Origin: Parvibaculum sp.
GTDB taxonomy: Bacteria; Pseudomonadota; Alphaproteobacteria; Parvibaculales; Parvibaculaceae
DNA length: 64,000 nt
Assembly: GCA_031291615.1 (NCBI GenBank)
Contig: JARLIS010000019.1
Location: 1 to 64,000 of the forward strand
Direction of reading: 5' to 3'
In this document: piece after piece, positions 42,960-52,019 of the stretch
Numbering within the stretch: the stretch's first letter is position 1
Layout of the letters: each line of letters starts with the position of its first letter
The notes under the pieces: model-generated
What the model was told of the DNA's origin: nothing
Database searches by the model: none
Seen by the model: the letters and a program-made list of their open reading frames with translations, nothing else
Program-made: the position numbers and the translations under genes

Positions 42960-43728
42960 TCTGAGCGGTATTGCCGCCTCGCTCGCCGCGGCGCGCCGGA
43001 TGCGCGTTCCTTTGTCCCCCATAACGGATAGCCATCCAGGCTTCGATGTTGTGTCGGCCTACGCCGTACAGGAAATCAACACGAAGCAGCGCCTCGCGGC
43101 GGGCGAGCGTATCGTCGGACGCAAGATCGGCCTCACTTCGCCGGCCGTTCAGGCGCAGCTCGGCGTCAACGAGCCCGATTACGGCATGCTTTTCGACAGC
43201 GACGACGTGAGCGACGACAAGGTCATTTCCACGGCTTCGCTGATGCAGCCAAAGGTCGAAGCCGAAATCGCCTTCGTACTCGCCCGGCCCATTTCAAATC
43301 CGGATGCGACGATCGAGGAAGTGGGGGCAGCCGTCGGTTATGCCGTCGCGGCGGCGGAAATCGTCGACAGCGCCATCGCGGATTGGCGGATCAAGCTCGC
43401 AGATACGGTCGCCGACAATGCGTCCGGGGCGAAATTCGTCCTCGGCAAGGACAGGAAAAAACTCTCGGAAATCGACCTCCATCTCGGCGGTATGGAAATG
43501 CGTCTTCGCGGCCGGCAGGTTTCCGTCGGCGTGGCGGCGGCCTGTCTTGGCAATCCGCTCAACGCGGCGCTCTGGCTTGCGCGGAAGATGATCGAGGTCG
43601 GTCGTCCTCTCGACGCTGGCGACATCGTGCTTTCCGGTGCGCTCGGCCCGATGGTCAATGTGTCGGCGGGCGATGAGTTCGACGTCCATGTGCAGGGCTT
43701 CAAGCCCTTGCATCTCCTCTTCGGTTAG
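42949..43728 (+). CDS. 2-keto-4-pentenoate hydratase
   Basis: The hydratase adds water to 2-hydroxypenta-2,4-dienoate, giving 4-hydroxy-2-oxovalerate. The 259-residue protein has the family's [29 protein letters not shown] and [11 protein letters not shown] segments, which include the metal-binding Glu residues. A GTG at 42940 would start three codons earlier; ATG 42949 is used. It overlaps the hydrolase gene and precedes the dehydrogenase by 8 bp. Confidence 0.92.
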   Translation: MPLDLSGIAASLAAARRMRVPLSPITDSHPGFDVVSAYAVQEINTKQRLAAGERIVGRKIGLTSPAVQAQLGVNEPDYGMLFDSDDVSDDKVISTASLMQPKVEAEIAFVLARPISNPDATIEEVGAAVGYAVAAAEIVDSAIADWRIKLADTVADNASGAKFVLGKDRKKLSEIDLHLGGMEMRLRGRQVSVGVAAACLGNPLNAALWLARKMIEVGRPLDAGDIVLSGALGPMVNVSAGDEFDVHVQGFKPLHLLFG

Positions 43729-43736
43729 GAGGGGTC

Positions 43737-44684
43737 ATGTCCGGCGGAAAGACCAAGGTCGCCATCATCGGCTCCGGAAATATCGGGACGGACCTGATGA
43801 TCAAGATCATGCGTCTGTCGAAGGTCCTCGAAATGGGAGCCTTTGTCGGCATCGATCCGGAATCCGACGGATTGAAACGCGCTGCGCGCATGGGCGTGCC
43901 GGTGACTGCGGAGGGCATTGAAGGCCTGGCGAAAATGCCGGGCTTTGCGGACATAAAAATCGTCTTCGACGCGACATCGGCAGGCGCTCACGCGCACCAT
44001 GACCGGGTGCTGCGCGCGCATGGCAAGCGCGTGATCGACCTCACGCCTGCGGCCATCGGCCCATATGCCGTACCGCCGGTTAATCTCGACGCGCATCTCG
44101 ATCAGCCCAACGTCAACATGGTGACCTGCGGTGGGCAGGCGACGATTCCCATAGTCGCCGCTGTCAATCGCGTGTCTCCGGTGCAATATGCCGAAATCGT
44201 TGCTTCCATCGCATCGAAGTCGGCGGGCCCCGGCACGCGCGCCAATATCGACGAGTTCACCGAGACGACATCGAAGGCGATAGAGGTCGTGGGCGGCGCG
44301 CGGCGCGGCAAGGCCATCATCGTGCTCAACCCGGCCGAACCGCCGCTTATCATGCGCGACACCGTCTACTGCCTTTGCAACGATGCCTATGAAGCCGCCA
44401 TCGAAGCCTCCGTCGAAGCCATGGTCGAGGAGGTGCGAACATACGTACCCGGCTACCGCCTCAAGCAGAAGGTGCAGTTCGAGCGGGTGGGCCATAACAG
44501 CAGGCTCTATATCCCCGAGATGGGCGAGGCCTTTGCGGGCCTCAAGGTGACGGTACTGCTCGAAGTGGAGGGTGCTGCTCACTATCTGCCGGCCTATGCT
44601 GGCAATCTCGACATCATGACGTCCGCCGCCCTGAGGACGGCCGAGCGCATGGTCGAGCGCGGGCTGAGGAGGGCCGCCGAATGA
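43737..44684 (+). CDS. Acetaldehyde dehydrogenase (acylating)
   Basis: This enzyme converts acetaldehyde and CoA to acetyl-CoA with NAD+. The 315-residue protein has the Rossmann motif [21 protein letters not shown], the substrate and catalytic Cys region [12 protein letters not shown], and the [14 protein letters not shown] block. It forms a channelling complex with the aldolase of the next gene, and the genes overlap by 4 bp, as usual for the pair. Confidence 0.95.
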   Translation: MSGGKTKVAIIGSGNIGTDLMIKIMRLSKVLEMGAFVGIDPESDGLKRAARMGVPVTAEGIEGLAKMPGFADIKIVFDATSAGAHAHHDRVLRAHGKRVIDLTPAAIGPYAVPPVNLDAHLDQPNVNMVTCGGQATIPIVAAVNRVSPVQYAEIVASIASKSAGPGTRANIDEFTETTSKAIEVVGGARRGKAIIVLNPAEPPLIMRDTVYCLCNDAYEAAIEASVEAMVEEVRTYVPGYRLKQKVQFERVGHNSRLYIPEMGEAFAGLKVTVLLEVEGAAHYLPAYAGNLDIMTSAALRTAERMVERGLRRAAE

Positions 44685-45715
44685 CAGCCTTCGCACCCCA
44701 ATCGAAACTCTATATCCAGGACGTGACGCTGCGCGACGGCATGCATGCGATCCGCCATCAATATGGCCTCGATCATGTCCGGGCGATCGCGAAGGCGCTC
44801 GATGAGGCGAAGGTCGATGCGATCGAGGTCGCGCATGGCGACGGTCTTTCGGGTTCGAGTTTCAACTACGGCTTCGGCGCCCATACCGACTGGGACTGGA
44901 TCGGCGCCGTGGCCGAAGTCCTGACGCATGCGAAGCTCACCACTCTGCTGCTTCCCGGTATCGGCACCATCCACGATCTCAAGCACGCCCGCGAGATGGG
45001 CGTGCGTTCCGTTCGTGTCGCCACCCATTGCACCGAGGCGGATATATCGAAGCAGCATATCGAGGCCGCACGCGATCTCGGCATGGACGTTTCGGGCTTC
45101 CTGATGATGAGCCATATGAGCGCGCCCGATGCTCTGGCCGCCCAAGCAAAGCTCATGGAGAGCTATGGCGCTCACTGTGTCTATGTGACGGACTCGGGCG
45201 GTGCGCTGACCATGGACGGCGTCGCCGAGCGCTTTCAGGCTTATGACCGGGTGCTGAAGCCGGAAACCGAGCGCGGCATCCACGCCCACCACAATCTGAG
45301 CCTCGGCGTCGCAAACTCGATTGCTGCCGTCCAGAACGGCGCCATCCGGGTCGATGCCTCGTTGGCCGGCATGGGGGCAGGGGCGGGCAACGCGCCGCTC
45401 GAAGTCTTCATTGCGGCCGCCGACGTTTATGGCTGGGAGCATGGCACGGACCTTTTCGGGCTCATGGATGCGGCCGAAGACCTGGTTCGGCCGCTTCAGG
45501 ACAGACCCGTTCGCGTCGACCGGGAAACTTTGAGCCTCGGTTACGCGGGCGTTTATTCAAGTTTTCTGCGCCATGCGGAGGCCGCTTCGAGCCGCTATGG
45601 CGTCGACGTGCGGAAAATCCTGCTGGAAGCCGGCCAGCGCGCTATGGTTGGTGGTCAGGAAGACATGATCGTCGACATCGCGCTTGACCTGTCGGCGAAA
45701 GAAGGTCGCCGGTGA
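44681..45715 (+). CDS. 4-hydroxy-2-oxovalerate aldolase
   Basis: The aldolase splits 4-hydroxy-2-oxovalerate into pyruvate and acetaldehyde and passes the acetaldehyde to its partner dehydrogenase. The 344-residue protein has the HMG-CoA-lyase-like TIM barrel start [39 protein letters not shown] and [13 protein letters not shown] with metal-binding His residues, plus a C-terminal communication domain. It completes the route from an aromatic ring to central metabolism. Confidence 0.95.
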   Translation: MTAFAPQSKLYIQDVTLRDGMHAIRHQYGLDHVRAIAKALDEAKVDAIEVAHGDGLSGSSFNYGFGAHTDWDWIGAVAEVLTHAKLTTLLLPGIGTIHDLKHAREMGVRSVRVATHCTEADISKQHIEAARDLGMDVSGFLMMSHMSAPDALAAQAKLMESYGAHCVYVTDSGGALTMDGVAERFQAYDRVLKPETERGIHAHHNLSLGVANSIAAVQNGAIRVDASLAGMGAGAGNAPLEVFIAAADVYGWEHGTDLFGLMDAAEDLVRPLQDRPVRVDRETLSLGYAGVYSSFLRHAEAASSRYGVDVRKILLEAGQRAMVGGQEDMIVDIALDLSAKEGRR

Positions 45716-45750
45716 CGCGCGTGTAGCCCGGAGGGGAAGGGGCTTCTGGA

Positions 45751-46752
45751 ATGACGAAGAAGCGGCGATCGGGCAACGATACGCTTCGCCCGGTTAGAGG
45801 CATAACGGTGGACGGCTCTGCCGAAGACGTCCGTATGGACGGCGTCTATTTCTTCCGCTCGTCGGCGTCATATCCCTTTGCGAAGGTCCTGGACCCGGGC
45901 GACTTCTCATATTGCATCATGCTCAGGCGTGGCCGGATGCGTCTCACAATGGATTTTCCGGCGCCGCGAACCATCGATATGGAGCCCGGCGACATAGTGG
46001 GCATAAGTGGACTGGCGCCCCATCTGTTGCATTCAATGCCGCGGCGGGAAGATTGCCCGACGACCACATTCGAAAGGCATCTGATTTCCGATCGAGCCGA
46101 TCAGGATAGCGATGTCGAACTCATCGTCGGCGTCGCGCCGTCCGAAAGCATCGCGCTTTCGAACATGATCCTCGGTCCCGTCTATATCGATCCCTCTTCG
46201 GTGCCCGAATGCTCGCGCCGCATCTGGAAATCGGCGGAGCTTCTCGAGGAAGAGTTTCGCGACACGGCACAAGGATACGGGCACGCGATCATCGTCCGCC
46301 GCATCGCCGAGATCATGCTCATCAACCTGACCAGGGCAATTTTGGCGGAGCGAGAGCGAGGAGGAGGGCCATCGCCAGGCCTGATGAAAAGCAGCGGTGT
46401 GCTGGCGGCAATCCGCGCCTTCCTCGACGCACCGCTCGACAACTGGAGTCTCGGAAGCCTCGCGCGCGCCGCCGGCATGTCGAGAGCGAAATTCGCCGAC
46501 GAATTCCGGCGCGCCATGGAGCGAACGCCGATGCAGGCGCTCGGCCGGATTCGCCTGACCCTGATCGCGCGCAAGCTAGTGACCGAGGAACTGTCGGTCG
46601 ACGAGGCGGCGGACATTGCCGGTTACAGCTCCTCGGCCGCCTTCATCCGCGCCTTCAACAGGGAATTCGGCGCGACACCGTTCCAGTGGCGGAAACGGCA
46701 AATTGGCGCTCCTCCAGACGGTCAGGAAAGTCAGCGTCGGAAGCGGGTGTAG
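45751..46752 (+). CDS. AraC family transcriptional regulator, probable regulator of the aromatic operon
   Basis: The 333-residue protein has an N-terminal cupin-like sensor (about 1-180, with MEPGDIVGISGLAPHLLHSMP) and a C-terminal AraC double helix-turn-helix (about 225-325, LGSLARAAGMSRAKFADEFRRA, then VDEAADIAGYSSSAAFIRAFNREFG split over the second motif). AraC proteins with cupin domains and a short effector pocket often control catabolic operons. It lies 35 bp after the aldolase gene with the same orientation, so it is likely the operon's regulator. Confidence 0.88.
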   Translation: MTKKRRSGNDTLRPVRGITVDGSAEDVRMDGVYFFRSSASYPFAKVLDPGDFSYCIMLRRGRMRLTMDFPAPRTIDMEPGDIVGISGLAPHLLHSMPRREDCPTTTFERHLISDRADQDSDVELIVGVAPSESIALSNMILGPVYIDPSSVPECSRRIWKSAELLEEEFRDTAQGYGHAIIVRRIAEIMLINLTRAILAERERGGGPSPGLMKSSGVLAAIRAFLDAPLDNWSLGSLARAAGMSRAKFADEFRRAMERTPMQALGRIRLTLIARKLVTEELSVDEAADIAGYSSSAAFIRAFNREFGATPFQWRKRQIGAPPDGQESQRRKRV

Positions 46753-46854
46753 AGATTTTAGGTACACGGCGGAAGCACATCAATTCTGGACTCGCTCGCC
46801 GCGACCTTCCTCCGCTGAATTGCAGCTCACGAAAATCGAAGCAGAGTGGCAGGC

Positions 46855-47883
46855 TCAGGCCCCACGCTCCCATCTCCGTCTTGCCTTGGCAAATGCGCTT
46901 GCATCGCTGAAACCCAGAAGCTCCGCGGCCTCGCGCAGGCTGCGCTTGCCGGTCTTTGTCAGCTCCGCGTAAATATCCTGCCGCACCGCATCAACCAGAT
47001 CCGAATAGGAGAGGCCGGCCCCGGCGAGCCGCCTTTGCAGTGATCTTTCTCCGATCCCGCATTGGCGGGCGACGACCGCAATGCCCGATCGTCCCGTCGC
47101 AAGCGAGCGTCGAATGGCCCAGCGCACGCGCCCGATCTCGTCATCGGGAGGGGGCAAGCCTTCCAATTCCTGCTCGACATATTGCGCGAGGATCGACCTG
47201 AGCTTCGGATCGGCGCCGCGGATGGGCAGAGCGAGGATCGACGCCTCGTAACGCAGCGCGTTGTGCCTGTCGTGATAGAGGGCCGGACAACCGAAGTGAT
47301 CCTCGAGGCGAAGGCGACGTTTCCCGCCGCCATGCTGCACGCGTATTTCAACCGGACGAACTGGACGGCCCGAAAGGCGTTGGACGATGGCATGCGCGAT
47401 TGCGAGCGTGCATTCGGCGTCCTGGCGGCGGAGCGGTTCGGCCAGCCCATGAGCGTCGTAGCGGACTTCGACAAAGCCGTCCGACGTTCCTTTCCAGACG
47501 AACGCATTACCCTGCTGCTGAAACTCGGCAAAGCGTTGAGCAAGCGCCATCGATTCCCCGAGCGTGGGCGAGTTGAGCAGCAGATAGCCATAGGCGCCGA
47601 GATCGCTCGGATGGAATCTCGCGCCCAGCTTCAGTCCGAACGAGTCATCGCCGCTTGCCTCCGCCGCCCAACTGAGAAATCGCGCAAGAAGATCGAGCGG
47701 AACGCGCGAGCCGTTGCGGCGAGGGCGGACCGCCTCGCGTTTGGTATCGAAAAATGCATCCGGCTGGAGGCCAAGCTCGACGGCGAATCCAATGGCGCGG
47801 TCGAAGGTTGCACCCCAGGTGAGCCCGTTCGCGCCAGCCGCTTGCCGGACGTTCGATCCTCGCATTTTTCGCATTGACGTCAT
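46855..47883 (-). CDS. AraC family transcriptional regulator (OruR/ArgR-like)
   Basis: The protein is about 342 residues. It has the arabinose-binding-like N-terminal domain seen in OruR/VirS-type regulators (LLARFLSWAAEASGDDSFG, YGYLLLNSPTLGESM) and a C-terminal AraC helix-turn-helix (IAVVARQCGIGERSLQRRLAG and EAAELLGFSDASAFAKARRRW). ATG 47883 is used, with other in-frame starts at 47874 and TTG 47904. It is divergent from the FAD-dependent oxidase gene at 47988 and probably controls it. Confidence 0.88.
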   Translation of the reverse strand: MTSMRKMRGSNVRQAAGANGLTWGATFDRAIGFAVELGLQPDAFFDTKREAVRPRRNGSRVPLDLLARFLSWAAEASGDDSFGLKLGARFHPSDLGAYGYLLLNSPTLGESMALAQRFAEFQQQGNAFVWKGTSDGFVEVRYDAHGLAEPLRRQDAECTLAIAHAIVQRLSGRPVRPVEIRVQHGGGKRRLRLEDHFGCPALYHDRHNALRYEASILALPIRGADPKLRSILAQYVEQELEGLPPPDDEIGRVRWAIRRSLATGRSGIAVVARQCGIGERSLQRRLAGAGLSYSDLVDAVRQDIYAELTKTGKRSLREAAELLGFSDASAFAKARRRWERGA

Positions 47884-47987
47884 AGGACATCTATTTGTCG
47901 CCAAAAGACAACCGGCAGGTGATCTCTAGCGTTATTTTGACAGGCATTCAACGCCCGCCGCCTGCCCAGCGCGGCAACAAGGGGACC

Positions 47988-49349
47988 ATGATGCCAGTGA
48001 ACGATGCCTCAACTCCGTTTCTCGACGTCAGCCCCTATGTAAACCCGCCGTCCGACTTGCAGCCGGCATTGTCCGCAGACATCCATGCCGACGTCGCCAT
48101 CGTCGGCGGCGGCTATACGGGTCTCTCCACCGCGCTCGCGCTTCGTGAGCGTGGCATTTCGTCCGTGGTGCTCGAGCGCGATTTCTGCGGCTATGGCGCA
48201 AGCGGTCGTAACGCCGGCCATCTCACACCCACCATTTGCAAAGACCTGCCGACGGCCATGATGCTGTTCGGACGAGAGACGGCGGCAAATCTCGCGCGCT
48301 ATGCGGATTTCTGCGTCGAGAGCGCCGAACGCATGATCGAGGACTACGGCATCGACTGCGACTACAACCGCAGCGGCAACATCATGGCGGTGATCCATCC
48401 CTCGCAGGAAAAGCGTCTGCGCAAGGCCACCGAAGCCGCCGTCTCGCTTGGCGCGAAAATACATTTCGTCGAGCCGGGCGAAATGCGCGAGCGCGGCGTG
48501 CCGCGTGCATTTCTCAGCGGTTCGATGGAAGAGGCGGGCGGCACGCTGCACACGGGTAAGTTCGTTCTCGGCCTGCGCAAAGCGGCGCTCGCGCATGGAA
48601 TAAAGATTTATGAGAAAACGGCGGTCCAATGCATCGAGGAAACAAAACCCATTCGCGTCGTGACGGCTGGCGGCACGGTCACCGCCGACAGGATCGTCAT
48701 GGCGTCAAACGCCTATGCGCCCGAGATCGGTCGGCCCGGCAATCTTCTCGGTCCGCTCTACATCACATTGTTCGAGACGGCGCCGCTGTCCGAGGCCCAG
48801 CTCGATGCAATCGGAGGCTGGGGCGCGCGCGAGGGCATCTACACCGCACATGAAAGCATGGAGAGCTATCGTTTGACCGCCCAGCGCACCATCATCGGCG
48901 GATCGAAGGACGTGCAATTTTTCTATGATTGCGCCCCGCACAACCACGGCGGCGACGGCGATGCCCGGAAGATGAGTGTCATAAATGCCTTTCGTCAGCG
49001 GTTTCCCATGCTGGGTGAGCTTCCTATCGCGCATGCCTGGGCGGGGTGGTGCGGTTTCACGCTCAACTTCATGCCGATCGTCGGGCGTGCCGCCGACAAT
49101 CCGGCCTATCACTATGCGGTTGCCTATAATGGCCACGGCATCGCACAGGCGACGACGATGGGTGCGCTGCTTGCCGATCTGTTGCAGGACAAGCCCAATC
49201 CCTGGCACGACCTCATTTGCCGCAAACCGGCCTATATGATGCCGTCCAAGACGTTGATGTATCTGAGCGTCAAGACACTTCTGACCGTGCTCAACGGCAT
49301 CGACCGGCGCATCGACAACAAGGCGCGCCGGGGAAATTTCGGTCGCTAG
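47988..49349 (+). CDS. FAD-dependent amine oxidoreductase (PuuB/DadA-like)
   Basis: The 453-residue flavoprotein is a DAO-family oxidase. It has the FAD-binding IVGGGYTGLSTALALRERG at about residue 38, FCGYGASGRNAGHLTP, and the terminal FAD block YAVAYNGHGIAQATTMGALLADL split near the end. This layout matches gamma-glutamylputrescine oxidases (PuuB) and relatives that act on amines or amino acids. ATG 47988 follows AAGGGGACC. Its neighbour is an OruR-like regulator, so use of ornithine, putrescine or a related amine is likely but unproven. Confidence 0.9.
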   Translation: MMPVNDASTPFLDVSPYVNPPSDLQPALSADIHADVAIVGGGYTGLSTALALRERGISSVVLERDFCGYGASGRNAGHLTPTICKDLPTAMMLFGRETAANLARYADFCVESAERMIEDYGIDCDYNRSGNIMAVIHPSQEKRLRKATEAAVSLGAKIHFVEPGEMRERGVPRAFLSGSMEEAGGTLHTGKFVLGLRKAALAHGIKIYEKTAVQCIEETKPIRVVTAGGTVTADRIVMASNAYAPEIGRPGNLLGPLYITLFETAPLSEAQLDAIGGWGAREGIYTAHESMESYRLTAQRTIIGGSKDVQFFYDCAPHNHGGDGDARKMSVINAFRQRFPMLGELPIAHAWAGWCGFTLNFMPIVGRAADNPAYHYAVAYNGHGIAQATTMGALLADLLQDKPNPWHDLICRKPAYMMPSKTLMYLSVKTLLTVLNGIDRRIDNKARRGNFGR

Positions 49350-49437
49350 TTCAAGGGGGACGATGCGCGCTGGCTGGGACGCATCAAGCGAAACGCTAAA
49401 CGATCACCAATCCGCAATGCCTATATCCATTTATCCG

Positions 49438-49451
49438 ATAATATATATTAT
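49438..49451. promoter_or_regulatory. 14-bp AT palindrome upstream of the repeat-protein gene
   Basis: ATAATATATATTAT is a perfect palindrome 143 bp before ATG 49594, the most AT-rich stretch nearby in a GC-rich window. A 6-bp GTGTTT/AAACAC hairpin follows at 49473-49486, and GACAGG/CCTGTC at 49505-49525. It could be an operator or part of a promoter. Confidence 0.4.
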
Positions 49452-49593
49452 GGAGATTATTGTGTTACCGAAGTGTTTGAAAACACAAAGGAAAAACAAA
49501 ACTCGACAGGACAATTAACCCTGTCCGGCTTCCTCTTTTGGTCGTCCCTCGGGAATGTCCCGGCGGACCGAAGGTCAACAAAAGAGACAAATC

Positions 49594-50370
49594 ATGACCA
49601 GCTCCAGCTTTTTGAAAAGTGCGCTTTTTGCGAGTGCAGCTGCTTTCGTGTTCGCCTCAGCGCCGGCCTATGCCGGCCTGCCAGGCGGCGTTGGCGGAGT
49701 GCCCAGTCTGCCCGGCCTTTCGAACCTTCCGAGCCTTCCGGCGCTTCCTGGCGGTCTCGGCGACATCGGCGGCGGCGCGGTGCCGATATCCATCCAAGCG
49801 GCGCCGATCGGCCCGGATGCCAATGGCGCCGTCGGCTTCACCGGCGGCATCACGACGCCCGGTGGCGGCGGCAACCTGACCGTCCTGGTATCGCCGCCCT
49901 CCGGCGGTCTGCCGACGCTGCCCAGCTTGCCGGGTCTCCCGTCCGCTGGACTGCCCGGACTCCCGAGCCTGCCGTCCGGTGGCTTGCCGAGTTTGCCGTC
50001 TGGCGGCCTGCCGTCGCTTCCGGCGCTTCCTGTCGGATTGCCGTCCGGCGGTCTCCCAGGCTTGCCGAGTCTGCCATCCAGCGGTCTGCCGACGCTCCCC
50101 AGCTTGCCGGGTCTCCCATCTGCTGGTCTGCCCGGTCTGCCAAGCTTGCCGTCTGGCGGCCTCCCGACACTGCCATCGCTCCCGGCGCTTCCGGTCGGAC
50201 TTCCGTCCGGTGGCTTGCCGAGCCTGCCGTCTGGCGGCTTGCCGTCGCTGCCCGGACTTCCATCCGCTGGTTTGCCCGGACTGCCGACCTTGCCGTCGGG
50301 CGGTTTGCCGGCACTTCCGAGCCTGCCTGCAAGCGGTAACCTGTCCGGCTCCGCCGCCGTCAGCCTGTAA
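49594..50370 (+). CDS. Secreted Leu-Pro/Gly-Ser repeat protein, unknown function
   Basis: The 258-residue product has a good Sec signal peptide (residues 1-27, ending SAPAYA). The mature part starts with GLPGG, then a non-repeat segment with VPISIQAAPIGPDANG and GGITTPGGGGNLTVLV at about residues 65-105, and then about 145 residues built only from short units such as LPSLPSGG, LPGLPSAG and LPALPVG. It resembles a glycine/proline structural polymer more than an enzyme. I know no family for it. ATG 49594 follows AAAGAGACA. The gene downstream encodes a protein with a similar signal peptide, so they may be exported together. Confidence 0.7.
   Translation: MTSSSFLKSALFASAAAFVFASAPAYAGLPGGVGGVPSLPGLSNLPSLPALPGGLGDIGGGAVPISIQAAPIGPDANGAVGFTGGITTPGGGGNLTVLVSPPSGGLPTLPSLPGLPSAGLPGLPSLPSGGLPSLPSGGLPSLPALPVGLPSGGLPGLPSLPSSGLPTLPSLPGLPSAGLPGLPSLPSGGLPTLPSLPALPVGLPSGGLPSLPSGGLPSLPGLPSAGLPGLPTLPSGGLPALPSLPASGNLSGSAAVSL
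49906..50340 (+). repeat. Degenerate tandem repeats encoding LP-rich units
   Basis: Short units of 24-27 bases encoding LPxLPSGG-type blocks repeat with third-position changes. A larger period of 177 bp (59 codons) is visible: the segment from 49906 (GLPTLPSLPGLPSAG) recurs at 50083 with the same encoded order. This indicates expansion by slippage or unequal crossing-over. Confidence 0.75.
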
Positions 50371-50396
50371 GTCACGTCGGCGTATCCACAAAAGCG

Positions 50397-50428
50397 AGGC
50401 GCAGCGTGCAAACATGCATGCTGCGCCT
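50397..50428 (+). terminator. Hairpin terminator of the repeat-protein gene
   Basis: AGGCGCAGC (50397-50405) pairs with GCTGCGCCT (50420-50428); a G-T pair and TGCA/TGCA extend the stem to 14 bp around AACA. It is followed by TTCGCTTCGTTTG, a weak T-run, 26 bp after the stop. Confidence 0.6.
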
Positions 50429-50711
50429 TTCGCTTCGTTTGCCTTTGCGAAACAACATTGGACTCGCAAATGCGCATCTGCGTGAACCTGCATAAATCCG
50501 CATACTGAAATTCGTAAACAGGAATTATGTCATGTCGTCAGCGGCTTCGGCGCGTTCTCTGCGTTTGGCCGCAACACGCTGCCATGGTTGAGACCTGATT
50601 GAGGCAGCGACGCGATCTTTTCGTGCGTGGATTGACCCGGCAACGGAACCGCGGTTCCAATCGTCGCGCTTCGGGCTGCGGGACATGCGATCGCAACAAA
50701 GGATCGAACAC
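50429..50711. other. Gene-free leader of the LEA-like gene with a 14-bp palindrome
   Basis: The 341-bp gap between the two secreted-protein genes holds the terminator above and, in this part, no credible coding frame. It has an inverted repeat TTTGCG (50444-50449)/CGCAAA (50465-50470) and a perfect palindrome GGAACCGCGGTTCC at 50645-50658. GGAAC followed 17 bases later by CGCT (50667) resembles the GGAAC-N16/17-CGTT promoters read by the alphaproteobacterial stress sigma factor EcfG, with one mismatch. Confidence 0.4.
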
Positions 50712-51110
50712 ATGAATACTCTCAAGCGGATGTTTTTCGTCGGCGCGGCCGGTTTCGCGCTCCTGTCCGCACCCGCTTATGCGGGTCTTCTGGGCGGCTC
50801 GGTTGGTGGCGGCGGAGATGTCGGGATAGGCGCAAATGTCGGTATTCACACGGGCGGCACCGGTAAGGTCTCAACACCCGGCGGCTCCGCCAACGCGTCG
50901 GCGGACACATCCGCGGATGCGACGACCCCGGACGTGGCTGGCACCGTCAAGAATACCGGCGCTGCCGCCAAAGACGCGGGCCAGCGGATAGCCAACAAGG
51001 CGAAGACGACCGGCGAAGGTGTCGCCAATCAGGCCAAGGATGCGGGCTCGTCCGCGAGCGGTTCGGCCGATGTCGGTATTGACGCGAAGGCCGGCGCCGC
51101 CGCTGAATGA
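50712..51110 (+). CDS. Small secreted LEA-like protein, unknown function
   Basis: The 132-residue product has a signal peptide (residues 1-24, ending SAPAYA as in the upstream repeat protein). The mature start is Gly-rich (GLLGGSVGGGGDVGIGANVG), followed by a Ser/Ala/Thr segment and then Lys/Ala/Gly repeats with a period near 11 (VKNTGAAAKDAGQRIANKAK, then GEGVANQAKDAG). This pattern resembles late-embryogenesis-abundant stress proteins. No enzyme motif is present. The similarity of the leaders links it to the upstream gene; an EcfG-like promoter would fit a stress role, but both points are inference. Confidence 0.7.
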   Translation: MNTLKRMFFVGAAGFALLSAPAYAGLLGGSVGGGGDVGIGANVGIHTGGTGKVSTPGGSANASADTSADATTPDVAGTVKNTGAAAKDAGQRIANKAKTTGEGVANQAKDAGSSASGSADVGIDAKAGAAAE

Positions 51111-51137
51111 TTCAAAAATAGATGCGATCAACGATCT

Positions 51138-51168
51138 GGGGCGGCGTGCGCAGACATGCCGCCCCTTT
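51138..51168 (+). terminator. Terminator after the LEA-like gene
   Basis: GGGGCGGC (51138-51145) pairs with GCCGCCCC (51158-51165), followed by TTT. It lies 27 bp after the stop and just before the converging MBL gene. Confidence 0.7.
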
Positions 51169-51209
51169 CCGGCCGATCCACGAATCGGAACAGGGCGTTA
51201 CACCTCGTT

Positions 51210-52019
51210 CTAGATATCGAACTCGAGAACCATGCCGTCATAGCCCGGCACCACGCCGTCAGGCAGCTCGGCCGCGAGCGTCCGGTAATCGAGGTCGACA
51301 TGCAGATTGGTCAGCACGCCGAGCAGCGGATTCACGCGGTTGATCCAGCTGAGCGCAAGGTCGACATGGGCATGCGTCGGATGCGGCGCATAGCGCAGCG
51401 CATCGACGATCCAACATTCGACGTCGCCTATCAGCGAAAAGCTTTCCTCGGGCAAATCGACCAGATCGCTCGAATATGCGAGCGGCCCGAACCGATAGCC
51501 GAGCGAACGGATGCCGCCATGGTCCTGGTCGAACGGCAAGGCCTCGATGACGCCGCCTGCCCCAGAAATCCTGATCGGCTCGCCCGGCCGCTCGATCCGG
51601 TGCTCGTTGAGAATGGCCGGATAGCCCGAGCCCTCAAGCTGCCTGAAGCAGTATCCGAAGCGCGACGTCAGCGTCTTCGCCGTCGGCTCGTCCATCCACA
51701 CATCGACGCGCCGCCGGCCGTTCATGGCGACCATCCTGAGGTCGTCTATGCCGTGGCACTGGTCGGCATGGTCATGCGTGAACAGCACGCCGTCGATCCA
51801 GCTCACATTGGCGTCGATCAGCTGGTCGCGCATATCCGGCGAGGTGTCGACCAGCACGGTCGTTTTCTGTTTTGGATCCGTGTCCCATTGCTCGACCAGC
51901 AGTGAACAGCGCCGCCGCCGGTTGCGCGGTTCCAAGGGATCGCAGGCGCCCCAATGGCCGCCGATGCGCGGAACGCCGCCCGACGAGCCCGAGCCCAGAA
52001 TTGTCGCCCGGAGCTTCAT
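51210..52019 (-). CDS. MBL-fold metallo-hydrolase (PhnP-like)
   Basis: The 269-residue protein has the metallo-beta-lactamase motif FTHDHADQCHG, an N-terminal ILGSGSSGGVPRIGG typical of the PhnP/RNase Z-like group and further His/Asp ligands in PFDQDHGG and LAYSSDLVDLP. PhnP acts on cyclic phosphodiesters, but here no phosphonate genes are near, and such genes beside tatD are common in this class. It overlaps tatD by 4 bp. Confidence 0.9.
   Translation of the reverse strand: MKLRATILGSGSSGGVPRIGGHWGACDPLEPRNRRRRCSLLVEQWDTDPKQKTTVLVDTSPDMRDQLIDANVSWIDGVLFTHDHADQCHGIDDLRMVAMNGRRRVDVWMDEPTAKTLTSRFGYCFRQLEGSGYPAILNEHRIERPGEPIRISGAGGVIEALPFDQDHGGIRSLGYRFGPLAYSSDLVDLPEESFSLIGDVECWIVDALRYAPHPTHAHVDLALSWINRVNPLLGVLTNLHVDLDYRTLAAELPDGVVPGYDGMVLEFDI

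Noticed and set aside
49657..50493. Open frames on both strands across the LP repeats, and a possible CRISPR-like array
   Set aside because: Repeats with a period divisible by three keep all frames open. The units are degenerate, contiguous and coding, without spacers, so no CRISPR array.
51210..52019. phnP of a phosphonate pathway
   Set aside because: No other phosphonate gene is near, and MBL genes next to tatD are common; only the fold is supported.
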